NCBI GenBank assembly: GCA_963556195.1
Contig: OY744517.1
Span: forward strand, 78,920,935 to 78,984,934
Length of the DNA stretch: 64,000 nt
From: Sepiola atlantica
Lineage: Eukaryota > Mollusca > Cephalopoda > Sepiida > Sepiolidae
Direction of reading: 5' to 3'
The notes under the pieces are model-generated. The model saw nothing but the letters and a program-made list of their open reading frames with translations. It made no database searches and had not been told where the DNA came from. How positions within the stretch are numbered: position 1 is the first letter of the stretch; every line of letters begins with the position of its first letter. Positions 43,063 through 54,502 of the stretch are shown here, piece after piece. A program made the translations under genes and the position numbers.

Positions 43063-43932
43063 TCTATATATATATATAAAACTCAATATCTGTGTGTGTG
43101 CGCCCTATAGAAAAAAAAGTTAGAGAATCTAGATAAAATCTAAGTGTATTCTTATGTAAAATTAACCGAGAAAGATAATGGTAGTATTCCTGAATCTTTA
43201 AATGCACACCTAAAGGGGGCTATGGGGAAGATTGTGTCGGGGGGGGGGGGGGGTATTATTTCAGTTTAATTATGTATTAATTTAAATAGAAAACAATTAT
43301 ATTATTTAGTAATTTGTAAAAAAAACGTTATTCCCGAAAAAAAAAAAAAATGCCAATTATTCCCTAAAATTCAACCGGAAATGACATAAGACGGAGGCTG
43401 CGGAAAGATTAAAAATTAATAGACGCTAATTCTGAGGAAATTCCAGTACTGGCCTTGATTCTGTCGGTATGAGACAGGTTCTAGGAAGGAGGAGGTCCAC
43501 TCTCCCAAGCTTTATCTTGATACCCATGTCATTCCTACAACTAATCCGGAAATGACATCATAGAGAGTAGGAGAGGGGGGGGGGGTCTCTAAACGTTTAG
43601 TTCTTTGGTACGACAGGGGAGTGTCTCTAAACTTTTAGTTCTTTGGTACGACAGGGGCGCGTTTAAAATGTATGTTCTTTGGCACAACAGAGGCGCGTCT
43701 AATATGTTTGTTCTTTGGCACAACAGAGGCGCGTCTCTAAACTTTTAGAGAAGAATCAGATGGGAAAAGAGGGTTGGGTGAGGGAGGGAAATAATGGCGA
43801 CGAGGGAAAGAGAGACGGCTCGAGAAAGGAAGAGAGACTGAAGTTTTTTTATAAAGATGTTACACACACTATTCAATTTCTACTACTTTTTTTTTTTTAT
43901 ATCGCCTCAGGCAACGCCGAGTAGCCCTGCTT
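43063..43932 (+). mobile_element. Non-autonomous Helitron-like element
   Basis: Starts TCTATATATATATATAAAAC then TCAATATCTGTGTGTGTGCG. It ends with an imperfect GC-rich hairpin (CTCAGGCAACGCCGAG, about 43907-43922) about 8 bases before CTTG|T, where the family rule is CTRR|T. Insertion between A and T is compatible. The interior has no helicase or Rep frame: it contains A and G runs, a short SINE-like piece (about 43468-43510, TTCTAGGAAGGAGGAGGTCC) and a minisatellite. The start is shared with the minus-strand copy at 7105. Frames inside are not genes. Confidence 0.5.
43585..43748 (+). repeat. Minisatellite, 36-38 bp, four and a half units
   Basis: Units start near 43585, 43623, 43661 and 43697, plus a partial at 43733. 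Core: GTCTCTAAACTTTTAGTTCT then TTGGTACGACAGGGGCGC, with two sequence types (GGTACGACAGGGG and GGCACAACAGAGG) alternating pairwise. Confidence 0.9.
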
Positions 43933-43934
43933 GT

Positions 43935-44590
43935 TGTTTATAAAAAATAATGGGTGAAAAAAAACACGTCAGAGTATGCCAGGATACAAATAATGATGGA
44001 CAAATTCAGTCTGCCTAGCCAGCCTCTGAGGGTAACTTCCTTCTCACTCTCTTTAACCAGCTTGCATCCGTGACGAAATTGTAAAAGATATATGAAAAAA
44101 CTTTATTTCCTAAATGCACAGAAAGAAGTAATAAAAAAAATGCTCATATTTTTCTATAAAGATGTGCTGTATTGGTTCGCATTACAGACAACACGGGTAT
44201 ATAACAATATGCCATTAAGTTTTCACAATAATAAACTCAGACTAGGACTATTAAAGTAAGCATTAGTGTAGTATTGAAAGCATTTAAAGTTCTCTTTGAG
44301 AAAAGCTATTGGAAATATGTTTGCCAGCACTGCACAGCAATCTATTCATTTATGCTTCATACAACATATCTTTGCTGATCTGGTAAGCCTCATATAATTG
44401 GGGAGGAACTTATTTTGCCTGCAATAAGAAGTTCTGTATACAGTTGTACACAAGTAATCTGACCAAATTATAAAAGCTATTCCTCTCGGTGATAACTTAA
44501 TTCAAAGAAGAATAGATGAAATGAGTGAAAACATTGAAGAAACTGTGCAATATTCTGGCTGCAACAGAATTTAGCTGCGTCCACTCTATC
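43935..44590. other. Non-coding stretch
   Basis: Nothing recognised. The minus frame 44477-44671 runs into the foldback. Confidence 0.5.
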
Positions 44591-44591
44591 C

Positions 44592-45183
44592 GGATATTTT
44601 TTAACTGAAGTCAACAAAACAAAGACAAAAAAAAGGGGTAAATAAAAACAAATATATGTTACTAAAGGCAAGATAAGTTATTTTCTACTTACCCGGATAA
44701 GTTTTTGTGTTTAAACTTATTTTTAAGTGTTTTTACTTCAATAAAAAAGTAAGGTGCGAAGATATCACGTTAGAATGGAATTTTTTTTTTTTTTTTTTTA
44801 AATGGCCACGTAAGGCCTTGAGAATCGTCCCAAAAATCGGAAATCAAACAAAAATACAACTAATAAAATATACATTTCGTTTGAACATAAATTTTTTGCT
44901 CGATTGGTGACAGTTATTAGCTGTATTTTTGTTTAATTTCCGATTTTGGGGTGATTCTCGAGGCCTCATGTGGTTACCTGTCGCCATTTTTTTTTTTTCA
45001 TTCTAATGTGATGTTGTCACACATTACTTTTTTTATTGAAGGAAAAAAAAATTTAAAATAAGTTAAAACACAATAAATTTATCCTGATAGGTAGAAACGT
45101 AACTTATCTTGCCTTTGGTAACTTTTGCATATTTATTTGTTTTTACCCCTTTTTTGTTCTGTTGACTTCAGTTAAAAATACCC
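44592..45183. repeat. Foldback element, family P3 (about 270-bp arms)
   Basis: The left arm 44592-44870 and right arm about 44911-45183 are inverted copies with indels. Paired motifs include TAACTGAAGTCAACA/TGTTGACTTCAGTTA, TACTAAAGGCAAGATAAGTT / AACTTATCTTGCCTTTGGTA and GAGAATCGTCCCAAAAATCG / CGATTTTGGGGTGATTCTC. The central loop is about 40 bases. The GTTACCAAAGGCAA...TTCTAC-TTACC(T/C)G core links it to foldbacks at 55.96 and 59.60 kb. Confidence 0.85.
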
Positions 45184-45244
45184 TATTAATCTTTGCTTCT
45201 TATTTATGTTTCAAGGATAGAAAAACTGTGCCAAGAGGTGTTAT

Positions 45245-46010
45245 TTGCAAGACAACTTTAAACAGACACTAAAGGAGAATCAGTATTTAATATTGTTGAA
45301 ATATTTCTCAAAGAGAAAAATATCCACTTTCTACCATGCTGCTTGTGCAACAGGTGGGGCACCATTGATGATATGTCGCCATCCTGACTTCAGCAGTTTA
45401 TTGAACAAACTGTACCTGGTATGCTTACGGTGAACTATATAATGCAGAGGCAGTATCTGGTAGTAAAAAAACAAACAAAAAAACTAAATGATCGACTTCA
45501 TAGATCAACGAATACTGTTATCACAGCGGTAAATAAAATCAAGGAACATTCTTTTAATTCCAGACTGTTTCGACAGCTTTGCATTAATAATGATGAAAGG
45601 TTTGAATGTTTATTACGCACACACAAAACGTTTCGATTCACTTTGATACAGTTGTAACATTTTTCCAAGACTAACTCTGTGATCTTAAAAACATCAAGAA
45701 TAATATTGCTTATTTGTCAGATAAATTCACAAAGTTCAATGAAATTAATCTGCAGTTGTAAGGAAATGATGCCAACCCTATCAAAGTCAAATCTACTGTC
45801 TCTACCTTCCTGTTGTGTAAGTTATTCAAATGAAACTTTGCTTGTCATAAACTATCAGTTTTTAAGCCTATTAGAATTTGTTAACGAGAAGAGCATATTA
45901 GATGATGACCTTCAAGTGTTTTGTGCTCACCTGGAAAAGTTGCAAAGGGACATACAAGAAAAATTTCCGGATATTTTGCTTAAAATACCAGACTGAGTAA
46001 TCAATCCATT
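45245..46010 (+). pseudogene. hAT transposase remnant, SCAND3/ZBED-like
   Basis: Frame pieces in order: TFYHAACATGGAPLMICRHP, DFSSLLNK; GMLTVNYIMQRQYLVVKKQT, KKLNDRLHRSTNTVITAVNK, IKEHSFNSRLFRQLC; then NIAYLSDKFTKFNEINLQL in a further frame; then LEFVNEKSILDDDLQVFCAH, LEKLQRDIQEKFPDI. This follows the C-terminal two thirds of SCAND3-like hAT proteins: catalytic DGA block, conserved HRQ-like helix, R-x-L-(C/F) block, and the hAT dimerisation part. The catalytic Asp of D-G-A-P is Gly here (codon 45353-45355). The HRQ motif is QRQ. Several stops and frame changes make it non-functional. It lies 62 bases from the P3 foldback; a link is unproven. Confidence 0.75.
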
Positions 46011-46014
46011 CTTA

Positions 46015-46480
46015 GATGTTAACAATGAGAAAACAAGAGAGGCAGAGGAAGAATAAGTTTCAATCTAAAACGATACTGAGTTAAGGCCAAAGGTCAAGAA
46101 ATGATAAGAATAACTTAATGATTAACATTTCTACACAATCATGGGTGGCAGAACAAGAGCAATCTACCCCGTGGATTAAATAAAGGGTTCAATTCGAAAT
46201 TCCGTATAGGTTCCCGAGTTAGACATAACACAAGTTCGAAAAAATGCACTTGAAAAAGGTTGAAGGTTACATTTGGCTGAAACATGAAAATAACTAAGAT
46301 GAAAATAGAAGTGTGAATAATCCAAACAAAACCAATTACCAATCATCATTTCCAAAATTCTGAAACATAATATTCTTGTTTTCACTTTGAAAAACAAAAA
46401 AAGAAAAAAAGTAACTGTCATGCGTATATGAGGAGAGGGATGCCCAGAAATCTATCTGGAATTTTATCTATCTCCCTCCT
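46015..46480. other. Non-coding stretch
   Basis: Contains GGTTGAAGGTTACATTTGGC, similar to GGTCGGAGGTTACATCGGTT near 57000, so probably another dispersed repeat. No gene. Confidence 0.35.
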
Positions 46481-46485
46481 ACAGC

Positions 46486-46790
46486 AGGAAGATTAGACAC
46501 AAGGTCAGGAAAGTGGGATTTGAAAACCCAGCGCTCAAGAGGAAAAGTGCTCCGGCCAAACAAAAATTGCCTGGGCAGCCCCATTGGCATTCCCGATAGA
46601 GGTGCAATTAGCAATAAATTAACCCCTTCTCAAAAGAGTGAGAAGGTAAAGCCTGGGAAGGTTGACCTACTCAAACTGCACAGGACCATACATCAGACAG
46701 ACAGAGAACAAGGCCACGCCAGTCATAGTGTGCTCAAGACATTGTCCATCTGATTTTGGTATGAAATCGCCACCCTCGGAGGATGCCCCA
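46486..46790 (-). mobile_element. SINE, same family as 22.1 kb (head not recognised)
   Basis: The minus strand shares CCTTCTCACTCTTTTGAGAA, GGGGTTAATTTATTGCTAAT, GCCAATGGGGCTGCCCAGGC and a tRNA-like section GGCCGGAGCACTTTTCCTCT, TGAGCGCTGGGTTTTCAAAT-CCC. The tail CCTGACCTTGTGTCTAATCT ends at about 46487. A U2-like head is not evident at the 46.75-kb end. An in-frame stretch at 46520-46753 is not a gene. Confidence 0.7.
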
Positions 46791-47690
46791 ACCTGAAAAA
46801 ATTGTAGAGACTCTGGTTTAAATCAATAATCAAAGAGTGAAGATTTTCATTTAAAATCTTGAACATCTATAAATTAAAGTTTGATTTAACAAATTTAATA
46901 TTATTAATAAAATATTATTTCATAAGTTTACCAACTTCAAACAAATAAAACTTTAATTTTTCTTGAATATTAATGAAAAAAAACAAAAACAGACATTCCA
47001 GCTCAGAAAAAAAAAAAGACCGAGTTTAATCAACTGTATAATCGACATAAAAAGAATAAATTCTTCACATATGTTGCAATGTTTCAGCTTTGGAACATGT
47101 ATAAATCTCTAGGATGACTAACTTTATTTTAGAAAAAAAAACAAACAAAAAAAACAACACATTGTTATTTGGTTTTTCTACATTTCTATTGATAATGTAT
47201 AAATCTAATTATTTAAATGTTAATACCTTCCAACACATGATATAATAATGATTCCAAAGATTGTTTTTACACTAAGGAGTCACCATTTATCAAGGCCAAA
47301 GCTACCTTGAGGATAAGGGTTAATGGGATTGTCAGTTGAATGATGAAGAATACTATGAGAGTATTGGAGACGATAAATAGAAAGGGAAGAATTTGATTAT
47401 TTAAGAAGACGGCTCAACAAGTACTTGTCGACATTATACTTGAAGATGACCATGGAAGCGGTCCTGTAATATTGTATTCCACAGATGGGAAGTTCTTGGA
47501 AATAAACTGTTTTTGGAAGTTTTGTTTGGTTTTAAGTATGCAGAGGAAGAAAAGAAAGTTTTTTGCAGTGGCGGTAGCTAAACGAGTTAAAAGGAGGGGG
47601 GGGCAGAGATTAGAGCTCAGTTGAGAACCTACCATGAAAAAACGATATAGAGAAGGACTAGCAACATTTCTTCTGTGGGAAAGGGACTAT
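46791..47690. other. Non-coding stretch
   Basis: AT-rich, poly-A tracts; nothing recognised. The minus frame 47414-47635 has no domain. Confidence 0.45.
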
Positions 47691-47693
47691 AGT

Positions 47694-49700
47694 CTAGGTA
47701 ATGAAGAATGCACTGAACGGCAATCGGCAGATGTGGCAGCAGCACTCCATCTGACTCTTATACAGACAGACGATTGCATCAAGAGTCAGGTATTTTCTAG
47801 AGCAGTAGAATGATCCAACTATTTTTCCAGCGACCATAGCAACAGATTTGATGTAAGACTTCCATTTCAGGTCTGGAGTGAAAGACAGTCCTAGGAGCTT
47901 ATCAAAACAGGGGGTTTCCTCAAGGAAAGGGCCATTCATTTCAACTGGGGGTAACATGAGGATCTGAGCGTTTGTGATGAAATGAGAGAAGCTTGGTTTT
48001 AGAGGTGTTCATTGTAATAAGTTACCCCCCCCTCCGTATACCATGTGCTCCAGGTTGAAAGAGAGGGAATCAGAAAAAGCTTAATCACCAATGCTCTTGG
48101 AAGTGCTGCCATAGACAGTTGTGTCATCTGTATAGATGTCAGTAAATGATCTCAGAATATGATTTGGAAGATCATTAATGAATATCATGAAGGGGGTTGG
48201 GCCGAGAATGGATCTGTGAGGCAGGCTGGCATTGAGTGTGTGCTTCAGACTTCTGCCAATCAACAACTACTTTTATAGAACTACAAGAGAGAAAGGAATT
48301 GATGGTTGTGAAGGCATTCTCAGATATTCCATAGCTCGCAAGCTTGTGAAGCAAACCTTTGTACCAAACTATCAAAGGTTTATGACATGTCAAGAGCTAT
48401 CTCCCTAGAGATAAAGCCTCATCGATAGATTCACTGATCCTGTGCAATATTATAGTCAGCAATTGATTTTTCAGGACGGAATCCATATTGCTTTTACTGA
48501 GATGATTAACAATTTCTTAGTTTACAGATTCAAACAACTTACTTATGGCACACGGTCTGTACTGAGATGCAGAAGACCGATCTCTAGCATTTCTAAATAC
48601 TGGGCAGACCGATAAAGTTTTCCAAGAGGTGAAAAGCATTTCTCCTCTAATAACGATTGAACAGCTTTGTAAGGATAGAAGCTAGTTCCAGCCACAGGTT
48701 TTTATGTCGTCATGATTAGTTGCCTTGTTGGCATCAAAATTTTTGATAAGTTTGGCAACATCCCAGACCGATATATGGATGTTGCTTAGAGTACTTTCAG
48801 TCATAGGAGGAACATCTGGAGGTAGATGGCCCTAAATGCAAAGGTGGAATTTGATGCAAAGTTTTTTTGCAAAAAGTTTGGCTTTATCAGATAGTTGGAA
48901 TAGACGTCCTATATTTGTTCAGGCCCGTGTTTGTTACTATCCAAAACTCATGGGAACCAAGCCTTTGCTTAGCAACTCTGGATTTAATGGATTCGGCATA
49001 GGACGCTTTCACGTTTTCTATAAGCATTTTGTAGTGGTTGTAGGTAGTTACAAAAGCAACTTTGGTTTCAAGAAATCTATTCAATTGAAAGCAACTGAAA
49101 TAGTGGTTTCTGTGAAAAATGGTGGTGGCACACTCAGGGGTGAACCATGACTGGCTGTTTGATCTGTATTTTAGAGGGTATAAAACTCAATAACAACAGT
49201 TAACCAATCAGATATATTGGAGGTTACACAGGATTTATTTTTTCTGAAAATGGAATGCAGGCGAATTCAAAGATGAAAGTTCTGAGGCCGCCCCCAATTA
49301 ACCCTTGAGTATCCTTACACTGCGATGGAAACGGTCATTCAAGGCCTTCCTGAGCTTAGATTTGATCTTAATTAAGACAACCGAGTGATCGAAGGATCCC
49401 AGAAGAAATAGAATAGTAGATGTGCGCTTGCAAAATGTCCACCAGCATCAAGTACACAACAATCTGAGCCAGCTCATATGCACGGTAAAAATCATGAAAA
49501 AAACCTTCCTTCATTATCAATTTTGTTAGAATCGACTAGCCATTCTACATTATGAACATTAAAATCACCACAGACATGAATGTTAGCGGAAGGGTTCCAA
49601 AGATTTATATACCTAAAGACATTAGACAGTAGATCAGTGGGAACTGGACAGGACAGATCCGAGTAACAGTAGAATGAAATAAATGAAGAATCCTACATTG
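47694..49700 (-). pseudogene. Jockey-superfamily LINE remnant: endonuclease end, RT and C-terminal part
   Basis: Reading the minus strand from 49.7 kb: NPSANIHVCGDFNVHNVEWL (endonuclease G-D-F-N), about 49560-49610; SFDHSVVLIKIKSKL (terminal S-x-D-H motif, about 49385); SWFTPECATT linker. Then come LLHKLASYGISENAFTTINS (RT), PHRSILGPTPFMIFINDLPN (family: PQGS-x-LGP) and DIYTDDTTVYGS (catalytic box at about 48121-48138, Y-x-D-D kept). A later frame is LLGLSFTPDLKWKSYIKSVA, YLTLDAIVCLYKSQMECCCH. Stops and frame changes occur throughout. The order and motifs fit jockey/CR1-type LINEs. The 3' end is lost near 47.69 kb. Confidence 0.85.
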
Positions 49701-50080
49701 TTTCATCCTGTTAAATATTCAGCAGCCAGCACATTTTGTAACTGTACAAGTCAATCATTCAGATTACCTTGCATTATTTCAACAAGAGCTCTAAAATGTG
49801 GACTCATTTTTTTTTCTTAGTCTCTTTCGCAACATTCTAAAAACTATATGCATTACATACACATCATAGAATATATTCAATTCTCGCCCCAAAACAGAAA
49901 GAACTCTTTTGCTACTAACACACTTTTAAACTTCTATCGGATTGACATCCTCTATTTTATCAACAAATGGCGTAAACACAAAAACAGAAAGCAATACCGA
50001 ATTCACTTCAACAACAAAAGCTAAAACTGAGGCCATAAAAATCAGCTCCCAGAGACACTCGAGCAAAAAGGCGCAAAAAA
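49701..50080. other. Non-coding stretch
   Basis: May hold decayed 5' parts of the LINE above; nothing firm. The minus frame 49926-50195 has no domain. Confidence 0.4.
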
Positions 50081-50089
50081 GCCGAAAAT

Positions 50090-50150
50090 GTTGATCACGT
50101 GACATGCTCTGTACTATGTCCGCCAAACCACTGTGAAACAATATAAAAGC
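50090..50150 (+). promoter_or_regulatory. Candidate promoter: CACGTG box and TATA box
   Basis: CACGTG at 50096-50101 and TATAAAAG at 50142-50149 are followed by a GC-richer, pyrimidine-rich leader and no clear gene. Could be a solo-LTR promoter, a host core promoter or chance. An A-run follows at about 50609. No partner LTR was found. Confidence 0.25.
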
Positions 50151-50159
50151 AGGCCGCGC

Positions 50160-52130
50160 AACAAAATCTGCCTCTTTCTTTTTTCCTCTTTCCACTCCGT
50201 CTCTCGTACACTTGACAGATTACACAAGTTCGCCCCCACCACCCTGCCTTTGGGTGAGGGGGTGCCAACGCGTCGGCTGACTACTAAACACACACAGGCT
50301 TACACGCCTATCATTCTTCAACGCATACAACCACACACTGCTAGCAAAGACATTATACACATAGAAATGCCTAAACGAATTATCAACTCTCACTCATACA
50401 CATTCGTATAACCACGAACAAAAGGCGACACGCACATTCACACACTTCGACACATGGTTACACTACGCACATACATACACATTCATAAACATTTATCGTT
50501 TCTCGAACTAGACTCTTGAAATGACACTTAATGCTCTGTAATTTGTAAATATATAAATATTTTGTGTTACCTTTAAATTACGTTTTATTCTTCAATTCAA
50601 CTTATTAAAAAAAAAAAATTCTTTACATGCACTGATGGTAGTTTAATTATATTATAGGTTCATTGTAAAATGGACACCGACTTTGTAGCCGGTGTAACTG
50701 AAATCAATAATTTCTATATAAAGGCAGCAGAAACATTTTAAAGGAAGGATACCATTTACATCTTTTTAAAGTTGAGACGATTTTTTCCCTGTACCTTTGT
50801 CAAGAATAGGAAAATAACAACATGCATCACAGGCTACTAAACTCACCACTATATTACGCTTATTCACTCGAGCGTGTTATAGTAAGTGTGATTATTTTCT
50901 CCATCTAACACTAAATATTACTTTTAGCCCACCATCTTATATTCTCCCCAAAATATACTTCATATAGGTGTGAGCAAAAACTTTTCCCCTAACCCCCCCC
51001 CCCCCCCCCATTGACGCCGGGAACTAATAAACATTTACTTTTTAAAAATGTGACCCTTATTATTTACTATTTGTCTGCTATTAATTTACTACATAATACA
51101 ATACATTATGCACACATTTAATGGGCTCTCCCTCTAATTCCGCTGATTTTCGAGAATATTGGATTACGCGATTTCTACCTATTACGTGTAGTTATACTCA
51201 TTCCGGTTTTTAGAGGATGCAATTAATGAACATAGTTCCTTACAGTGTTTCATTTTCAACATGGCGGCAACAATTTCTTCAGCGACTCGACTTCCGAATT
51301 AGGTCCATATATGCCAAGATAGGTCAATATACGTCAAAATATTCGACAGACACCCGTAAAGTTGACATTTTCTGAATCCTACACCTTTTACACGCAAATC
51401 CAAAAATTGGATAAAAACATTGATTTCTTTGTATAGAAATGACCCAAAACGTGTGACTGGTGGACCCTACATTTGGTCACCAGATCGTAAAATAACACAT
51501 GCCAGATACAGGCTTCGTTTGAATCACCTATTTTTCAAGAGATTTTCTACTCACCTCCGTGGTCAGGAGTTTATCGACGTACATCCAAGATCGAGAGGTT
51601 TAGCGTTCGATCTCAGTCGGCTCACACAATTTTTTTTTTACATTGTTTATCTTTTGCCTACGAGGGAGGGGGGGGGGGACTATGTGCAAAGTTATTTTTA
51701 ATTCACTGTTATTATGTAGTAATTTAAAAAGAAATAAATGTAATATGTAGTACTTTAACTATTGTGAATATCATCATTTTTCTTCGAACACACATGGTTT
51801 ATTAGTGCTCTGCAGACCGTTATTATATTTGTGTGTTTCAGTAGTGCTCAGGAGGCATACTCATTTTTTCTTTTCTTTCCTCACAAAAAAAAAAGGGGAA
51901 TTTCTATACAAAGATAACGAGGGGGGGGGATTGGTTTTAATAGGGCTTCGTAGGCCTCTTTAATTTTAAAAAGTGCCCATTATCATAGATAGAGCGGGTG
52001 GTTAATCAAAAATAAAATTCTGGGGAAATACCTACAACCGCTTCTCCTTCCTTCCTTCCTTTCCTCATGCCACAATTCCAAACTGCCAATTATTCTAAAC
52101 ATTAAAATTGTCCGATGTGACCTATTTGCG
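50160..52130. other. Non-coding stretch
   Basis: Frames 50133-50411 and 51420-51701 show no recognisable domain. C- and G-run low complexity lies at 50994-51010 and 51667-51678. No repeat identified. Confidence 0.45.
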
Positions 52131-52139
52131 TTCTGTAGG

Positions 52140-53110
52140 ATATTGACAAATTTTAATTCATTCTTTTATATTTCTCCTGGGCAACGGATCCAGCTAGTTG
52201 GCTATAAATTGTTCCAGATTTTCATAAACAACCTCCCTGATAACATTGTGTCTGAGATGGGTATATTTGCTGACAGCATTACGCTCTACTCTCATCATGT
52301 GGGTAAAACGGACGCGCACATATCCAAGGCAATGGCTGAATCCTTAGAAAGTGACCTCTAGTCTGTAGTGGAATGGGGTCATAAATGAATGGTAACTTTT
52401 AATGCTGCTAAGACAAGGCTTCTTTCATTCAACAACTACAAGAAATCTCTTCAACCACGGATTGCCGTGGCAAATAACACCCTACCTGAGAGTCCAACGT
52501 TCAAGCTCCTCAGCCTAACATTCACAGGTAACATGAATTGGAACAAATACATAGAAGACATTGCCGAGGCTGCTGCAAAGAAGGTGGGCTCTGTCTACTG
52601 AGCTAGAAAACTTCTCACTCATGATAGTATCCTATATTTCTACAAAGCCACCATCTGCCCATGCATGGAGTATTGTTGTCACATCTGGGCCCATGCACCA
52701 TCCACTAGTCTCTCTCTCTTAGACAAGGTCTATAAAAGAGTCTCTTATCTGATAGGTCTCTATCTATGAAGCTCCAGCCCCTGCCCACAATGTTGCATCC
52801 TTTTACAAGTACTTCAATGGAATGTGCTCTGATGAACTTTCTGCTCTAGTGCCCTCCACCCCCCTCGACCAACCTGACAATCAGCTAAATCCCATTCATT
52901 CACTGTGGAGGCCCCCAGATGCCGGAGAGCCTTCTACTCCAATAGCTTCTTTCCTCGAGCTGTCGACCTTTGAAACCCCCTCCCTGCTCCCTGTTTCCCC
53001 GACATGCAAAAATTTAAAACTAATGTCAACAAACATCTAGCTGCGCAGCTCCCAATTTAGGATGATCCCTTAAAATTTCACCCTAATTCTCAGTAGCCCC
53101 ATACGTCTTG
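52140..53110 (+). pseudogene. Jockey-like LINE 3' part (5'-truncated)
   Basis: Begins inside RT: LFQIFINNLPDNIVSEMGIF then ADSITLYS, where the family has F-A-D-D; the second Asp is Ser. Next SVVEWGHK-stop-MVTFNAAKTR, then FKLLSLTFTGNMNWNKYIED, IAEAAAKKVGSVY-stop. Further frames read KATICPCMEYCCHIWAHAPS and SLLDKVYKRVSYLIG. The order equals that of the LINE at 60.7 kb, to which it is clearly related. It ends in an A-rich tail near 53.15 kb. Dead copy. Confidence 0.85.
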
Positions 53111-53286
53111 TTTAAGTTAAAAATAATTTTTTTTTAAATAAAAAAGTTCCTATTTCACTTTTTTTTCTAATCTTTGTTTTTACTGAGGATGGGACATCCT
53201 ACATTCATAGGACATTCACTCGCTATTTCAGATACTCCAACCGAGAGATCTTTTTAGGATGCTAACCGTCTCTTTAAGTGCAATTT

Positions 53287-53478
53287 TTAAAATTCTTTTT
53301 CATTAACGGAAATCTTCCTAAGATTCCAGTTTCTTTTCATGCAGTACATAAAACCTTGGTATTTAGTTATCTTCCCCCTCTCAGCTCTGTTTAAGCCAGC
53401 ATCATTAGGGGCACTGACTTCAACTAGGGTTGCTACATTCTTCCTCTTGTCCCATATTACTATGTCAGGTTTTGTCAA
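53287..53478 (-). pseudogene. LINE-associated C-terminal nuclease-like fragment
   Basis: 63 codons: MTKPDIVIWDKRKNVATLVE, VSAPNDAGLNRAERGKITKY, with (R/K)PDIV-x-W-D and (V/I)E-(V/I)-(S/A)-x-P-x-D motifs. This module is found at the C terminus of some invertebrate LINE-type RTs and in many predicted mollusc proteins. A PD-(D/E)xK-like reading (PD...VE-V) is possible but is inference. No RT is attached here. Identity is moderately certain. Confidence 0.45.
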
Positions 53479-53799
53479 TGTATGCTACTAAACCAAAGGA
53501 AAACACTGACAAGAAAGAAGGAAAAATTTTTTTATAATTTAACTTTTACTTTATATAAGTCTCAAATAATAAACTTAATTTCTATCATTAAATCTTATTA
53601 CTATATTTTGTTACCGGTTTTATTCATGAGTGAAGAGAAAGCTGGTTGTGGGTTTCACTTTATTTGGCCCAAAATAGTGTTGCCAAGGTGATATGTATGG
53701 TTATCCAATCAACGTCCTTTACTTTAATCGCTTTGCACACGTGTCTGATACAAATGAAAACATGACTTTCAACCCTAAGTCCGGAAATCAACCCCACCC

Positions 53800-54278
53800 C
53801 CAAATGAGATTCTAACTTTTTAGTCGATTACGTTTGAACACCCTGAAAAACTTGCCCGAAAGATACAGAAAGAAAACAAACAATTGTTTTAGAATTTAGA
53901 GTTGGGATCAATTTTGAATATAAATTTAACGTAAAATGATCCATTTCCGGCCATTCTAACTTTTTAGGCCAATTAACAACAACAAAAAAATGCTATGAGA
54001 GATAAATTCTTTGAATTTGGGTGGGTGGGGGATCTACCTTTTTAGACGATTACGTGTGAGTTTACGACCTTGACGAACTGGGGAAAAATGTAGTTACTGC
54101 CCTAGAAAGTTAGACCGGTCTGGAAATGGGGATCATTTTACGTTTAATTTATATACGAAACATGATCTCCCCACACTAAATTCTAAACTAATTGTTGCTT
54201 TTCTTCTTTCTACTAAACTTTCTAGGGTGTGTTCACACGTAATCGTTTAAAAAAGTAGAATCTCATGGGGGGGGGGGG
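53800..54278. repeat. Foldback element, family P1 (paired arms)
   Basis: The left arm 53808-53975 has GAACACCCTGAAAAACTTGC, GAATTTAGAGTTGGGATCA and the GGCCATTCTAACTTTTTAGG edge. The right arm about 54105-54270 is its inverted copy, with ATGATCTCCCCACACTAAAT and TCTAGGGTGTGTTCACACGT. The spacer holds a third partial forward edge near 54040 (TTTTTAGACGATTACGTGTG). Same module as 1.0-1.96 kb. Confidence 0.75.
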
Positions 54279-54502
54279 GGGTAGCGGAGGATGTTACTCT
54301 ATAAATTTACCGAGATTTTATTATGTTAATTTTCATTAAGTAAAGTCTAACGCATTTAAAATATTTTTTTTTCGTAAAACGGATTTGTTGCCAGAATATT
54401 TTACATGAAGAATAACCATCTTGTGTTATTCATCACTAGAATTATGTTTGATACTTAATCTTTTTTTCAGCGGAAAGACACGATTCTTTGCATATATAAA
54501 CT

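Noticed and set aside
48836..49150. 104-codon plus-strand frame
   Set aside because: Antisense to the jockey-like LINE; no motif of its own.
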